From Tangfeifania diversioriginum (lineage in GTDB: Bacteria; Bacteroidota; Bacteroidia; Bacteroidales; Prolixibacteraceae), in contig NZ_FQZE01000021.1 of assembly GCF_900141875.1 (NCBI RefSeq), positions 1 through 64,000 of the forward strand: a stretch of DNA of 64,000 nt. The letters run 5' to 3'. The position numbers were made by a program, and so were the translations under genes. Position 1 is the first letter of the stretch. Each line of letters starts with the position of its first letter. Below, piece after piece: positions 8,598-17,862 of the stretch. The notes under the pieces were generated by a model. That model worked only from the letters and a program-made list of their open reading frames with translations, had not been told where the DNA came from and ran no database searches.

Positions 8598-9655
8598 TGC
8601 TGAAGTCATTAAAATATCTGACAATACTGTTGGTGCTTTTTGCAGGCTGTGAGTCGGTTTATGAAGCCGAACTTGACGAGGTGGAGAGTGCTCTGGCTGT
8701 GGATGCACGCCTGGTTTACGGAGAGCCTCCCTATCAAATTATTCTGCAAAAATCAGCCGGTTTTAACGAGGCCGATTCTTTTGAACCCTTCACCAATGCC
8801 TTGGTGCAGTTGCTCGACAGCAGAGGTGAAGGGTACCTGACGCAGCAAGTGCAGCCCGGAGTTTATGAGTTGACCGGAACAATTGATTCAACCGAACAAT
8901 ACAAACTGCACATCATCGCCGAAGGTGAAACTTTTTCGTCAGACTATGAATCCGTTCCCGAAACTCCGGACATTGATAATTTTTATAGTGAAGAGTTGGA
9001 AAGATGGAGCCAGCCCGGAGGTGAAACCAATGTGGAAGAATTCAAAAAAACATTGGGACATCAGGTTTACGCCGACATAAGCAATGGAAACAAAAAAACG
9101 TATTACCGCTTCGATGCAAGAAAGGTTTTTCAATATACCTTTCCCTTCGATACTGTGATTAATGGTTTGCCCGCTACCCGTATGAAATACGGGTGGGAAT
9201 CGTTTTATCCGGATGGTAATTTTAACATTGCTGCGCCCCCCGAATATGCAACGGATTTTAAAATCACAAATCACCCATTGGAATTTTTTCAATACAGCAA
9301 TTCAGGAATTCTCGACTCAATTTCTGCACAGCGTGGGTGGATTTATATAATTTATCAGCACGCCATTTCTCAATCGGCCTGGAATTTTTATAAGGACCTG
9401 AACAGCCAGCTTGGTGCCGACGGGAAAATATTTGACCCGCTTTATGTGCAGGCACGAAGCAATTTAAAATGCACGTCCAATTCCAAAAAAATAGTACTGG
9501 GTAATTTTGAGATTTCCCGCCGCCGCGAGCATAGGGTGTATATTTACCTCAATCCCCACAGCGGAAATCATACCCTGCGCAGGATTAATGATTTATATGA
9601 TATTCCTGAGCGGGGTGTGAAGTCGTTGTACCCGCCCGTGTTTTGGCAGAATTAA
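8597..9655 (+). CDS. DUF4249-family lipoprotein, partner of the TonB receptor
   Basis: A 352-residue lipoprotein (lipobox LFAGC, Cys about residue 18). After the leader comes the DUF4249 pattern: ESALAVDARLVYGEPPYQIIL, then an immunoglobulin-like first part with ALVQLLDSRGE and GVYELTGTI, and a C-terminal part with NSKKIVLGNFEISRRREHRVY. DUF4249 proteins are usually encoded directly after STN-type TonB receptors and are thought to act with them at the outer membrane, though the ligand is not known. The start overlaps the receptor stop (the last base of TGA is followed at once by the ATG), so the two are made together. Confidence 0.88.
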   Translation: MLKSLKYLTILLVLFAGCESVYEAELDEVESALAVDARLVYGEPPYQIILQKSAGFNEADSFEPFTNALVQLLDSRGEGYLTQQVQPGVYELTGTIDSTEQYKLHIIAEGETFSSDYESVPETPDIDNFYSEELERWSQPGGETNVEEFKKTLGHQVYADISNGNKKTYYRFDARKVFQYTFPFDTVINGLPATRMKYGWESFYPDGNFNIAAPPEYATDFKITNHPLEFFQYSNSGILDSISAQRGWIYIIYQHAISQSAWNFYKDLNSQLGADGKIFDPLYVQARSNLKCTSNSKKIVLGNFEISRRREHRVYIYLNPHSGNHTLRRINDLYDIPERGVKSLYPPVFWQN

Positions 9656-9665
9656 ATAGGAAAGA

Positions 9666-11333
9666 ATGAAGGTAAACTGGCAAAATATTAAATTGGTACT
9701 GCTCTTTTCAGTGATTTCGTTTTACGGATTTTCACAATCAGAAAATGAAATTACCCGGCACTACCTGTTTACTGACCGCGACTACTGTATTTCGGGCGAT
9801 ACAATTTGGTTTAAAGTAGCCGCTATAAACAGCGACAGTGCAAAAAGCAATGTGGTACATGTACATCTGACCCATGCCGCAAATCAGGTAATCGCATCGG
9901 TTATCAAAAAAAGCAGCGCCGGTTGGGCCGAAGGATATTTACATGTTCCCGACTCGTTAAGTACCGGTGTCTATTTTTTATCGGCTTTCGTTTATGAAAA
10001 CCTTTCTGTACCGGACTTGCCTGTTGAGAAAAAATCGTTATTTGTTTACAACCGTTTTCAGGATGACCTGACGGAAATGGAAGTCCCCGGACAAAAACAG
10101 AATATTTCCAAAACCAATCTTGATAGCCGCGTTAAAATAATACCAAACAAACAGGAGTTCAAACCCAGAGAAAGAGTTACTGTTGAACTGGGCCTGGATG
10201 CCATTGAAACAAGTGAAACTGAATTTGTTGTTGTGAGAGCATCACGTGCAGATGAGATGGCTCGCAGTTTTGGAGGCAGATTTACTTCAGTTTCCACTCC
10301 GTCGGATTTGACAGTGCCCGGTTTTGCGGAAAAGGACGGTTTTATTCTTAGCGGAAAAGTGAAAAAATCAGCCGACGGTTTGCCCCCGGGGAAAGCGGTT
10401 GTATTTCTCTCCCTCATTGACGACCCAGGGTATTTCGACTATTATGTAACAGGACAAGAAGGAACATTTCATTTTTTTCTGAAAAATGCCGAAGGAGTTG
10501 GAGACGTGGTGCTGCAGGCGGTCACAGAGGATGGTGCCGAACTTGAAATTGAACTTGCCACCAACCATATGGAAAACCGCACACCCATAACATTGCAAAA
10601 AGAACCTCTCGGGCATGACCAAACTGAATTTATCAACCAGTCAGGCGATGCCGTGTTTATCAAACGGTTGTTTGGAGAAAACTACACCATATCTCCAACT
10701 GATTTTTCGATGCCGCCTCGCTTTAACGTGCCTTTTTACGGGCATCCCGACCAGTCTGTGAATTTGGATGACTTTTTTGAATTGCCCGACTTCCGGGAAA
10801 TATCGAGGGAATTGCTTCATGGTGTGCAATACCGGAATCGCGATGGAAACATAACAATCAGGATGTTGAACCTTGATGAAAATGTATATTTTGAAAACGA
10901 ACCATTCAGGCTGATAAACGGAATTCCTTTTTTCAGAAACCGGCTGCTCTCTTCATTCGGCTCAGCCGAAATTGATAAAATTGATTACGCCATGGAAGAA
11001 CGGCTTTTTGGCGACCTGAAATTTACCGGGGTGCTTGCCATTTATTTAAAAGACAAGTCGAATCGCTGGCTGGCTCAGCAGTCAAACATTTTCAGATTTA
11101 CCGTTCCTTTTTTACAGCCTTCTCACGAGCCGGGATACTTTTCTCCTCCTGAAAACGATAAAAATGTACCTGACCTGCGTACCGTATATTTTTGGCAGCG
11201 GGTACCAACCGGCGAAAAAAAACAGATTGAATTTTTACTGTCCGATTTAAAGGGGAAAGTTGAAATTTCAGTAACCGGTGTAACTAAAGAGGGAAAAATT
11301 TTCAACTCATCTGAAATAATTGAGATAAAATGA
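9666..11333 (+). CDS. Exported protein with an N-terminal macroglobulin MG2-like domain
   Basis: A 555-residue protein with signal peptide (FYGFSQ near residue 24). The next hundred residues (HYLFTDRDYCISGDTIWFKV ... GVYFLSAFVYE) look like the MG2 fold of alpha-2-macroglobulins, which in Bacteroidota also occurs in receptor-linked exported proteins. The middle (about 215-300) resembles a carboxypeptidase-regulatory beta-sandwich (LSGKVKKSADGLPPGKAVVFL). The last part is beta-rich (KGKVEISVTGVTKEGKIF). No thioester motif is present, so it is not a protease trap of the macroglobulin kind. It lies 10 bp after the DUF4249 gene and overlaps the next gene by 4 bp, so it belongs to the same operon. 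Confidence 0.7.
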   Translation: MKVNWQNIKLVLLFSVISFYGFSQSENEITRHYLFTDRDYCISGDTIWFKVAAINSDSAKSNVVHVHLTHAANQVIASVIKKSSAGWAEGYLHVPDSLSTGVYFLSAFVYENLSVPDLPVEKKSLFVYNRFQDDLTEMEVPGQKQNISKTNLDSRVKIIPNKQEFKPRERVTVELGLDAIETSETEFVVVRASRADEMARSFGGRFTSVSTPSDLTVPGFAEKDGFILSGKVKKSADGLPPGKAVVFLSLIDDPGYFDYYVTGQEGTFHFFLKNAEGVGDVVLQAVTEDGAELEIELATNHMENRTPITLQKEPLGHDQTEFINQSGDAVFIKRLFGENYTISPTDFSMPPRFNVPFYGHPDQSVNLDDFFELPDFREISRELLHGVQYRNRDGNITIRMLNLDENVYFENEPFRLINGIPFFRNRLLSSFGSAEIDKIDYAMEERLFGDLKFTGVLAIYLKDKSNRWLAQQSNIFRFTVPFLQPSHEPGYFSPPENDKNVPDLRTVYFWQRVPTGEKKQIEFLLSDLKGKVEISVTGVTKEGKIFNSSEIIEIK

Positions 11334-12064
11334 ATTTGAAAACTGCATATCTGTTTTTGGGGGTACTGTTATTGATGCTGGCCAACCCGGCCCGTGCGCA
11401 AAAATCAACCTTTAACTGGGATGCCCTGAACGAAAATTCAAACCGGCTGGAAGGAAAACTTACCGGCTCTTTGTATTATATTTCCCCATTGGCAGACAGG
11501 ACTCATTTTCTTCAGGACAAATGGGAAAATGGGACTATTTTGTTTGAAGACGGAGATCGTTTTGAAAACCAGCACCTCAGGTATCTCTCTTTTCAGGATG
11601 AACTGGTGGCATACAATCCGAATTTGAAGCAGCTTTTTGTTGTTGACAAAGAAAAGGTGAACAGCTTCACAATCGAAAACGAACAGAACAAGCAACAATT
11701 CGTGAAACTTTTCTTCGATGCATTTGTGGGTGCCGGAGACCGTTATTTTGAGGTGAAATATGAGGGGACACGCTGGCTCCTGGCTTTTCATTCTGTATTG
11801 GAAGAAAAAACCAGCATTTACCGGGACCGTTACGGAAAACTGAAGGATACCAAATTTAAGCCGAAAGTCACGTATTATATGTATTTCCCTGAAGAAAAAA
11901 GATTTCAAAGAGTTCAGGACAAACGACGCTCATTTATTAAATTATTCCCTGACCAAAAAAGGGAAGTTCGCCGGCTTTTCCGCAGAAATACCCTCTGGCG
12001 GTTTAACGAAAAAGAAATGATCCGGGCTTTTCAATTGTTAGACGAAGCCGGTTTTTTTGAATAA
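11330..12064 (+). CDS. Hypothetical exported protein, last gene of the receptor operon
   Basis: A 244-residue protein with signal peptide cut after ARAQ (about residue 24). The mature part is basic and beta-strand-rich (TRWLLAFHSVLEEKTSIY, KPKVTYYMYFPEEKRF), with a basic C-terminal helix region (DKRRSFIKLFPDQKREVRRL). It starts with an ATGA overlap on the MG2-like gene (11330-11333), so it is translationally coupled and probably works with it. I do not recognise the family. An envelope accessory of the TonB receptor system is the contextual guess. Confidence 0.7.
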   Translation: MNLKTAYLFLGVLLLMLANPARAQKSTFNWDALNENSNRLEGKLTGSLYYISPLADRTHFLQDKWENGTILFEDGDRFENQHLRYLSFQDELVAYNPNLKQLFVVDKEKVNSFTIENEQNKQQFVKLFFDAFVGAGDRYFEVKYEGTRWLLAFHSVLEEKTSIYRDRYGKLKDTKFKPKVTYYMYFPEEKRFQRVQDKRRSFIKLFPDQKREVRRLFRRNTLWRFNEKEMIRAFQLLDEAGFFE

Positions 12065-12116
12065 ATCATATTCCGGCGAAATGATTTTCAATCAAAACAT
12101 TTGCACTTCGATTTCG

Positions 12117-12147
12117 TTGTAATACAACGTTTAAAAATGTAATTTTG
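12117..12147 (+). promoter_or_regulatory. Bacteroidota-type promoter of the transglycosylase gene
   Basis: TTG at 12117-12119 and TAATTTTG at 12140-12147, spaced by 20 nt, match the phylum's -33/-7 consensus (TTG, 17-23 nt, TAnnTTTG). The leader to the ATG at 12171 is about 17-20 nt. Confidence 0.55.
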
Positions 12148-12170
12148 CATTTTTAAAAAATAAAAAAATA

Positions 12171-13091
12171 ATGCAGAATAAGGGGTGGAGAATAATATTA
12201 ACACTGGTTTTGGCAGTAAATGTGGGTGTGATTGTTTTTTTAGTAATGGGTTCGGCAAACTCAACTGAACCGGCTGTTGTAAACGTAGCGGAAACGGCCA
12301 AATTCAAATCGGTTGACATTCCCGATTCGGTTTCCTTCGCTGGTGAGCCCATGCCACTTCATCGTTTCGATGTGCGCGAATCGCTCGATCGCGAATTGCT
12401 GGTGAATTCCTATTTTCATTCGCAAACCCTGCGTCTGATAAAACTGGCGCCCCGCTATTTTTCGGTTATCGAACCCATACTGGAAGAAAAGGGGATACCT
12501 GACGATTTTAAATACCTTGCTGTGGCCGAGAGCGGTTTGAATCCCAGTGCCATTTCGCCGGCGCGCGCCATTGGATTCTGGCAGTTCATGCAGGGCACTG
12601 CCCGCGATTATGGACTGGAGGTTAGCAACGAAGTGGATGAACGTTATCATGTTGAAAAAGCGACTTACGCGGCCTGCGATTATCTGCTCGATGCTTACGA
12701 AAAATACGGAAGCTGGACACTGGTGGCTGCTTCTTATAATGCCGGAATGCGTGGAATCGATCGCCAGTTGGAACGCCAAAAGGCAGATGATTATTACAAC
12801 CTGCTCCTGGTGACCGAAACCGGCAGGTACGTTTTCCGGATAGCAGCACTGAAATTAATTTTGGAAAACCCAGCCGCTTACAATCTTATTGTTCCTGAAG
12901 AAGAGAAATACCCGATTATTCCAACTAAGGAAATTGAAGTTACAGGGCCGGTACTCGATTTTGCAGATTTCTCGCATGCCCACGATATTAATTACAAACT
13001 GCTGAAAGATTTTAACCCATGGTTGCGCCAGGCGTACCTGACCAATAGTTTAGGAAAAACATACACAATAAAAATTCCGCAACTGAATTAG
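12171..13091 (+). CDS. Lytic murein transglycosylase (SLT domain)
   Basis: A 306-residue protein with an N-terminal signal or anchor helix (about 5-25). The SLT catalytic domain covers about 100-220. The catalytic Glu lies in [21 protein letters not shown], followed by [14 protein letters not shown] and the YNAG motif of family 1 enzymes ([15 protein letters not shown]). The fold is closest to MltD types, but the LysM repeats usual after it are missing; a single 60-residue tail ([15 protein letters not shown]) takes their place. It cleaves the MurNAc-GlcNAc bond of peptidoglycan to anhydro-muropeptides, the substrates expected for the NagZ-like protein at 34.3 kb. It lies 14 bp before uvrA. 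Confidence 0.88.
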   Translation: MQNKGWRIILTLVLAVNVGVIVFLVMGSANSTEPAVVNVAETAKFKSVDIPDSVSFAGEPMPLHRFDVRESLDRELLVNSYFHSQTLRLIKLAPRYFSVIEPILEEKGIPDDFKYLAVAESGLNPSAISPARAIGFWQFMQGTARDYGLEVSNEVDERYHVEKATYAACDYLLDAYEKYGSWTLVAASYNAGMRGIDRQLERQKADDYYNLLLVTETGRYVFRIAALKLILENPAAYNLIVPEEEKYPIIPTKEIEVTGPVLDFADFSHAHDINYKLLKDFNPWLRQAYLTNSLGKTYTIKIPQLN

Positions 13092-13105
13092 TTGAATAGA
13101 ACAGG

Positions 13106-15979
13106 ATGCAAGATATAAAATACACTGAAGAACAGGTGCTTGAGGAGTTGGTGAAACCCGAAGAAAAAATTGAAGTGCACGGTGCACGCGTACACAACCT
13201 CCGCAATATCGATGTGGAAATTCCACGCAACAAACTTACCGTAATTACCGGTTTGAGCGGCAGCGGAAAATCATCGCTGGCATTCGATACCATTTATGCC
13301 GAAGGGCAGCGACGCTATATTGAAACTTTTTCGGCCTATGCGCGCTCTTTTCTGGGCAACCTCGAGCGGCCCGATGTGGATAAAATTACCGGGCTCAGTC
13401 CTGTAATTTCAATCGAGCAAAAAGTAACAACCCGCAACCCGCGCTCCACAGTTGGCACAGTAACCGAAATTTACGACTTCCTGCGGTTGTTGTATGCCCG
13501 TGCCGGCGAAGCATTTAGCTACAATACCGGCGAAAAAATGGTGAAATACACCGAAGAGAAAATCCTGCAGTTGATTAAAAGCGATTTTGCCGGGAAACGG
13601 ATTCATATTCTGGCGCCTGTGGTTAAAGGACGAAAAGGGCATTACCGCGAATTGTTTGAACAAATCAGGCGAAAGGGATTTTTGTATGCGCGGGTTGATG
13701 GAGAAGTAACTGAAATTAAGCACAATCACAAAGTAGATCGTTACAAAAACCACTTTATTGAAATTGTGGTGGATAAGCTGGTAGCTGATGAAGGAAGTGA
13801 AAAGCGGCTGAAGGAAAGCGTGCAAACTGCCATGAAACACGGTGGCGGCATCCTAATGATTCTCGATAACGATACCAACGAAGCCAAATATTACAGCCGG
13901 TTGCTGATGTGCCCTTCCACCGGAATTTCGTATGCCGAACCCGCCCCGCACAATTTTTCGTTCAACTCGCCGCAGGGGGCATGCCCAAGGTGTAACGGAT
14001 TGGGTCGCGTAACTGAAATTGATCTCGATAAAATTGTGCCCGATAAAAATAAAAGCATCGACAAAGGCGGCATAGCTCCTTTGGGAGCGTACCGCAATTC
14101 CCTGATTTTTTGGCAGATTGAAGCACTGGGTGAAAAGTACGGGTTCACCCTGAAAACCCCGGTTAAAAATATTTCAGAAGAAGGTTTGAATGCCGTCTTG
14201 TTTGGAACCAACGAGCGTATTCAGCTCAAAAACACTCCGCTCGGAAGCAGCCTCAACTATATGATGAGTTACGACGGAGTGGTGAAATACATCGACAGTT
14301 CGCGCGATGACAATCCATCGAAAAGAGCACAAAAATGGGCCAATCAGTTTGTGAAAACAACGGTTTGCCCGGAATGTAACGGGCAGCGGCTGAAAAAAGA
14401 GTCGCTGCATTTTAAAATCGACGGGAAAAATATTTCGGAACTGGCTAATTTGGATTTAAGTGAACTGGGAAACTGGTTCAACGGCCTTGAAGAAAGACTG
14501 ACAGAAAAGCAGCGCAAAATCGGAACTGAAGTCATAAAAGAAATTCGCGACAGGCTGGGCTTTATGCTTGGAGTAGGATTGAACTACCTGGCACTCGACC
14601 GTCCGGCCCAGAGTTTGTCGGGCGGCGAATCACAGCGTATCAGGCTGGCCACACAAATTGGCACACAACTGGTGAATGTGCTTTATATTCTTGACGAGCC
14701 CAGCATCGGTTTGCACCACCGCGACAATATGAAACTTTTGCAATCGCTGGAACAATTGCGCGATAACGGGAATTCAATCATTGTGGTGGAACACGACAAG
14801 GAAACGATGCTCCATGCCGACTGGCTCATTGATATGGGACCACTTGCCGGCCGGCATGGCGGGGAAGTGGTTGCTGCCGGCGCTCCTGCCGAAGTGCTGA
14901 AAACAAAGACCCTCACTGCAGATTACCTGAATAACAAGAAAATGATTGCCGTTCCTGATAACCGCAGGAAAGGGAGTGGCGAAGTACTGAAAATAACCGG
15001 CTGCAAAGGAAACAACCTGAAAAATGTGACGGCTGAAATTCCGCTCGGAAAACTCATTTGTGTAACCGGAGTTTCAGGAAGCGGAAAATCAACGTTGATA
15101 AATGACACACTGCAGCCCCTGCTCAGTCAGTATTTTTATAAATCGGTGCAGGACCCGTTGCCATATAAATCGGTAAAAGGATTGGAATTGGTTGACAAAG
15201 TAATCCGTGTGGATCAGTCGCCAATAGGTCGCACCCCGCGTTCGAATCCGGTGACCTACACCGGCGTTTTTTCCGATATCCGCAGCCTGTTTGCCCAACT
15301 GCCCGAGGCCAAAATCAGGGGGTACAAGCCTGGCCGTTTTTCCTTCAATGTGAAAGGCGGCCGCTGCGAAGAATGCCAAGGCGGGGGAGTGAAACTCATC
15401 GAGATGAATTTTCTGCCTGATGTGTATGTACACTGCGATAAATGCAACGGCAAACGCTACAACCGCGAAACACTGGAGGTCCGTTACAAGGGAAAATCAA
15501 TCAGCGATGTGCTGGAAATGACCATCAACCAGGGTGTGGAGTTTTTTGAGAGCATTCCGTCGATTTCGGTAAAATTAAAAACCCTCCAGGAGGTTGGGCT
15601 GGGCTACATCACGCTTGGGCAGTCGTCCACCACGCTTTCAGGAGGCGAGTCGCAGCGTGTGAAACTGGCTTCAGAACTGGCCAAACGCGACACCGGTAAA
15701 ACACTTTACATTCTGGATGAACCCACTACCGGATTGCATTTCGAAGACATCCGCGTGCTGCTTGATGTGCTGAATAAACTGGTTGACAAAGGGAATACCG
15801 TGATTGTTATTGAGCACAATATGGATGTGATTAAGGTGGCCGACCATATTATTGATTTAGGCCCCGAAGGAGGGAAAAACGGGGGTAAAATTTTATGCAC
15901 CGGAACACCGGAGGAGATCATCAAAGTGAAAAAATCATACACGGCAAAATACCTGAAAGAAGAGCTGAATGCCAGATGA
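13106..15979 (+). CDS. uvrA: Excinuclease ABC subunit A
   Basis: A 957-residue UvrA, the damage-sensing ATPase of nucleotide excision repair. Both ABC halves are intact: Walker [10 protein letters not shown] (about residue 50) and GVSGSGKST (about 655), and signatures SLSGGESQR and TLSGGESQR. Zinc-binding cysteine sets are present ([26 protein letters not shown] with CDKCNGKRY). The UvrB-binding and insertion regions are of normal length. It acts with UvrB and UvrC elsewhere. Bacteroidota often carry more than one uvrA, so this need not be the only copy. It lies 14 bp after the transglycosylase gene, possibly co-transcribed. Confidence 0.97.
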   Translation: MQDIKYTEEQVLEELVKPEEKIEVHGARVHNLRNIDVEIPRNKLTVITGLSGSGKSSLAFDTIYAEGQRRYIETFSAYARSFLGNLERPDVDKITGLSPVISIEQKVTTRNPRSTVGTVTEIYDFLRLLYARAGEAFSYNTGEKMVKYTEEKILQLIKSDFAGKRIHILAPVVKGRKGHYRELFEQIRRKGFLYARVDGEVTEIKHNHKVDRYKNHFIEIVVDKLVADEGSEKRLKESVQTAMKHGGGILMILDNDTNEAKYYSRLLMCPSTGISYAEPAPHNFSFNSPQGACPRCNGLGRVTEIDLDKIVPDKNKSIDKGGIAPLGAYRNSLIFWQIEALGEKYGFTLKTPVKNISEEGLNAVLFGTNERIQLKNTPLGSSLNYMMSYDGVVKYIDSSRDDNPSKRAQKWANQFVKTTVCPECNGQRLKKESLHFKIDGKNISELANLDLSELGNWFNGLEERLTEKQRKIGTEVIKEIRDRLGFMLGVGLNYLALDRPAQSLSGGESQRIRLATQIGTQLVNVLYILDEPSIGLHHRDNMKLLQSLEQLRDNGNSIIVVEHDKETMLHADWLIDMGPLAGRHGGEVVAAGAPAEVLKTKTLTADYLNNKKMIAVPDNRRKGSGEVLKITGCKGNNLKNVTAEIPLGKLICVTGVSGSGKSTLINDTLQPLLSQYFYKSVQDPLPYKSVKGLELVDKVIRVDQSPIGRTPRSNPVTYTGVFSDIRSLFAQLPEAKIRGYKPGRFSFNVKGGRCEECQGGGVKLIEMNFLPDVYVHCDKCNGKRYNRETLEVRYKGKSISDVLEMTINQGVEFFESIPSISVKLKTLQEVGLGYITLGQSSTTLSGGESQRVKLASELAKRDTGKTLYILDEPTTGLHFEDIRVLLDVLNKLVDKGNTVIVIEHNMDVIKVADHIIDLGPEGGKNGGKILCTGTPEEIIKVKKSYTAKYLKEELNAR

Positions 15980-15983
15980 GTGT

Positions 15984-16020
15984 TGAATCCCTAAGGGTTA
16001 CGAAGTTCCCTTTGGGTTCA
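15984..16020 (+). terminator. Strong hairpin after uvrA, probable terminator
   Basis: TGAA-T-CCCTAAGGG pairs with CCCTTTGGGTTCA around a 10-nt loop: 12 of 13 pairs, one T.T mismatch and one bulged T. It starts 5 bp past the uvrA stop. The T-rich run comes only after about 10 more bases, so it is less typical than the other terminators here. Confidence 0.5.
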
Positions 16021-16061
16021 CTGATTTAATTTTTCCACGCAAAATTCGCGAAATTTAAGAA

Positions 16062-16127
16062 CGCTAAAATCGCAAAGTAGTTACTATGTTAAGGTTTAAA
16101 TCTACTTTGCGTCTCCGCGCCTTAGCG
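16062..16127. repeat. Intergenic palindromic element
   Basis: CGCTAA...CGCAAAGTAG (16062-16080) is mirrored by CTACTTTGCG...TTAGCG (16102-16127). The inner 10-bp arm is perfect. The right half (CTTTGCGTCTCCGCGCCTTA) has the look of the short repeats found between genes in many Bacteroidota genomes. Only one copy lies in this window, so repetition is inferred from resemblance. Confidence 0.45.
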
Positions 16128-16195
16128 GTAAGTGATTCAAATTATTTTTTTCCTGATTCAACCACAATTATTACTTTTATGAAAAATACTCAGAA

Positions 16196-17860
16196 ATGAA
16201 GAACATTGAAATTTACTGCCACAACACACGTTCAAAACATTCATACCCGCTGGGTACTTCACTTCTCGAAATAAGCCGCGACCTGGATATTAAAATGAAA
16301 AACACGGTTTGCGGGGCCATAGTAAACCATCAGGTCAGGGAACTTTCATTTTGTCTGGTAAAACCCAAACAGGTTGAGTTTTTCGATGTGTCGCATCCCG
16401 ACGGTATCCGGATGTACATCCGCAGCCTGATTTTTGTGCTGTATGCTGCTGTAAAAGAGGTTTATCCGCACGTTTCGCTGCGCATCCAAAAAGGCATTTC
16501 CAATGGCTATTTTTGTGAGTTGACAGGATTTGGAAGAGAAATTACCGACAAAGACATTGAGTTGGTGAAAGCGGAGATGAAGGAAATAATTGCCAAAGAA
16601 ATTCCTTTTATTAAACGCGGATTGCTTACCGAAGACGCTGTGGAACACCTCATGCAGGAAGGCCTGGAAGATAAAGCACAGCTATTTGAACAGCAAGGGC
16701 ATTTGTTTACCAGCCTCTATTTCCTTGAAAATTTGGGAAACTATTTTTACGGGCATTTGCTGCCTTCCACCAACTATATTTCAAATTTTAACCTTGAAAA
16801 GTATTTTGACGGTTTGCTGCTTCGAATTCCTGATTCCGATAATTTTGATAAGCTGATGGAGGCGCCGAAGCAAAAAAAATTGTTTGAAATTTACGAGGAA
16901 CACAAAGACTGGGCGCAACTTCTGAACGTTTCCACTATCAGTAACCTGAATGAATTTACGCTGAAAAAGCAAGGTGGCGACATCATTAAAATTGCCGAGG
17001 CGCTTCATGAAAAGAAAATTGCTGAAATAGCCAATATCATCCATTCGCGCAACAGCGATATTAAGGTAGTTTTGGTTGCCGGGCCGTCGGCTTCGGGGAA
17101 AACAACCTTCAGTAAACGGCTTGGGGTGCAACTGGCTGTGAACGGTTTGCATCCCTACCAGATTTCGCTCGACAACTATTTTGTTGACCGCGAACACACG
17201 CCCCGCGACGAGCACGGCAACTACGATTTTGAAGCGCTCGATGCCATCGATATCGGTTTTTTTAATGAGCAGCTGCTGGAACTTTTCCGGGGAAAGGAAG
17301 TTCAGCTGCCCAAATTTGATTTTCACCGGGGCCGTCGTTACCTGAATGGCGACAAATTGCGGTTGAAACATGGCGATATTCTTATTGTGGAAGGAATTCA
17401 CGGCATGAACCCGCGATTGCTGACCGACGTGCAGGAAAAAAATACCTTTAAAATATTCATTTCTGCTCTCACCCAGATTTCGTTCGATGAACACACCCAC
17501 ATCTCCACTTCCGATAACCGGCTGACCCGGCGAATTATTCGCGACAGCAAATACCGCGGCTACGGCGCTTCCGAAACGATTAAACGCTGGCCGTCGGTGC
17601 GGCGCGGAGAGGAGAAAAATATTTTTCCTTACCAGGAAAATGCCGATGTCATGTTTAATTCCGCCACGCTCTACGAACTGGCAGTATTGAAAAAATATGC
17701 TGAACCACTGCTGAAACAAGTACTCGAAAACCAGCCTGAATACATGGAAGCCATGCGGTTGCTGAAGTTTCTGTCGTATTTTAAACCCATTGATGACAAC
17801 GAAATTCCACCCACATCGCTGTTGCGTGAATTCCTGGGAGGCAGTAGTTTTGTCTATTGA
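16196..17860 (+). CDS. Nucleoside kinase fused to TGS and threonyl-tRNA-synthetase-like domains
   Basis: A 554-residue protein. Residues 1-60 form a TGS domain. About 65-210 resemble the second additional domain of threonyl-tRNA synthetase (GYFCELTGFGREITDKDIEL ... FIKRGLLTEDAVEHL). From about 285 there is a uridine-kinase-like P-loop domain: VAGPSASGKTTFSKRL near residue 296, the substrate loop ISLDNYFVDREHTPRDEHGN, and VEGIHGMN. It probably phosphorylates uridine or another nucleoside. The N-terminal half is a remnant of a synthetase editing region, and its role in the fusion is unknown. It ends 2 bp before the converging serine hydrolase. Confidence 0.88.
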   Translation: MKNIEIYCHNTRSKHSYPLGTSLLEISRDLDIKMKNTVCGAIVNHQVRELSFCLVKPKQVEFFDVSHPDGIRMYIRSLIFVLYAAVKEVYPHVSLRIQKGISNGYFCELTGFGREITDKDIELVKAEMKEIIAKEIPFIKRGLLTEDAVEHLMQEGLEDKAQLFEQQGHLFTSLYFLENLGNYFYGHLLPSTNYISNFNLEKYFDGLLLRIPDSDNFDKLMEAPKQKKLFEIYEEHKDWAQLLNVSTISNLNEFTLKKQGGDIIKIAEALHEKKIAEIANIIHSRNSDIKVVLVAGPSASGKTTFSKRLGVQLAVNGLHPYQISLDNYFVDREHTPRDEHGNYDFEALDAIDIGFFNEQLLELFRGKEVQLPKFDFHRGRRYLNGDKLRLKHGDILIVEGIHGMNPRLLTDVQEKNTFKIFISALTQISFDEHTHISTSDNRLTRRIIRDSKYRGYGASETIKRWPSVRRGEEKNIFPYQENADVMFNSATLYELAVLKKYAEPLLKQVLENQPEYMEAMRLLKFLSYFKPIDDNEIPPTSLLREFLGGSSFVY

Positions 17861-17862
17861 AT

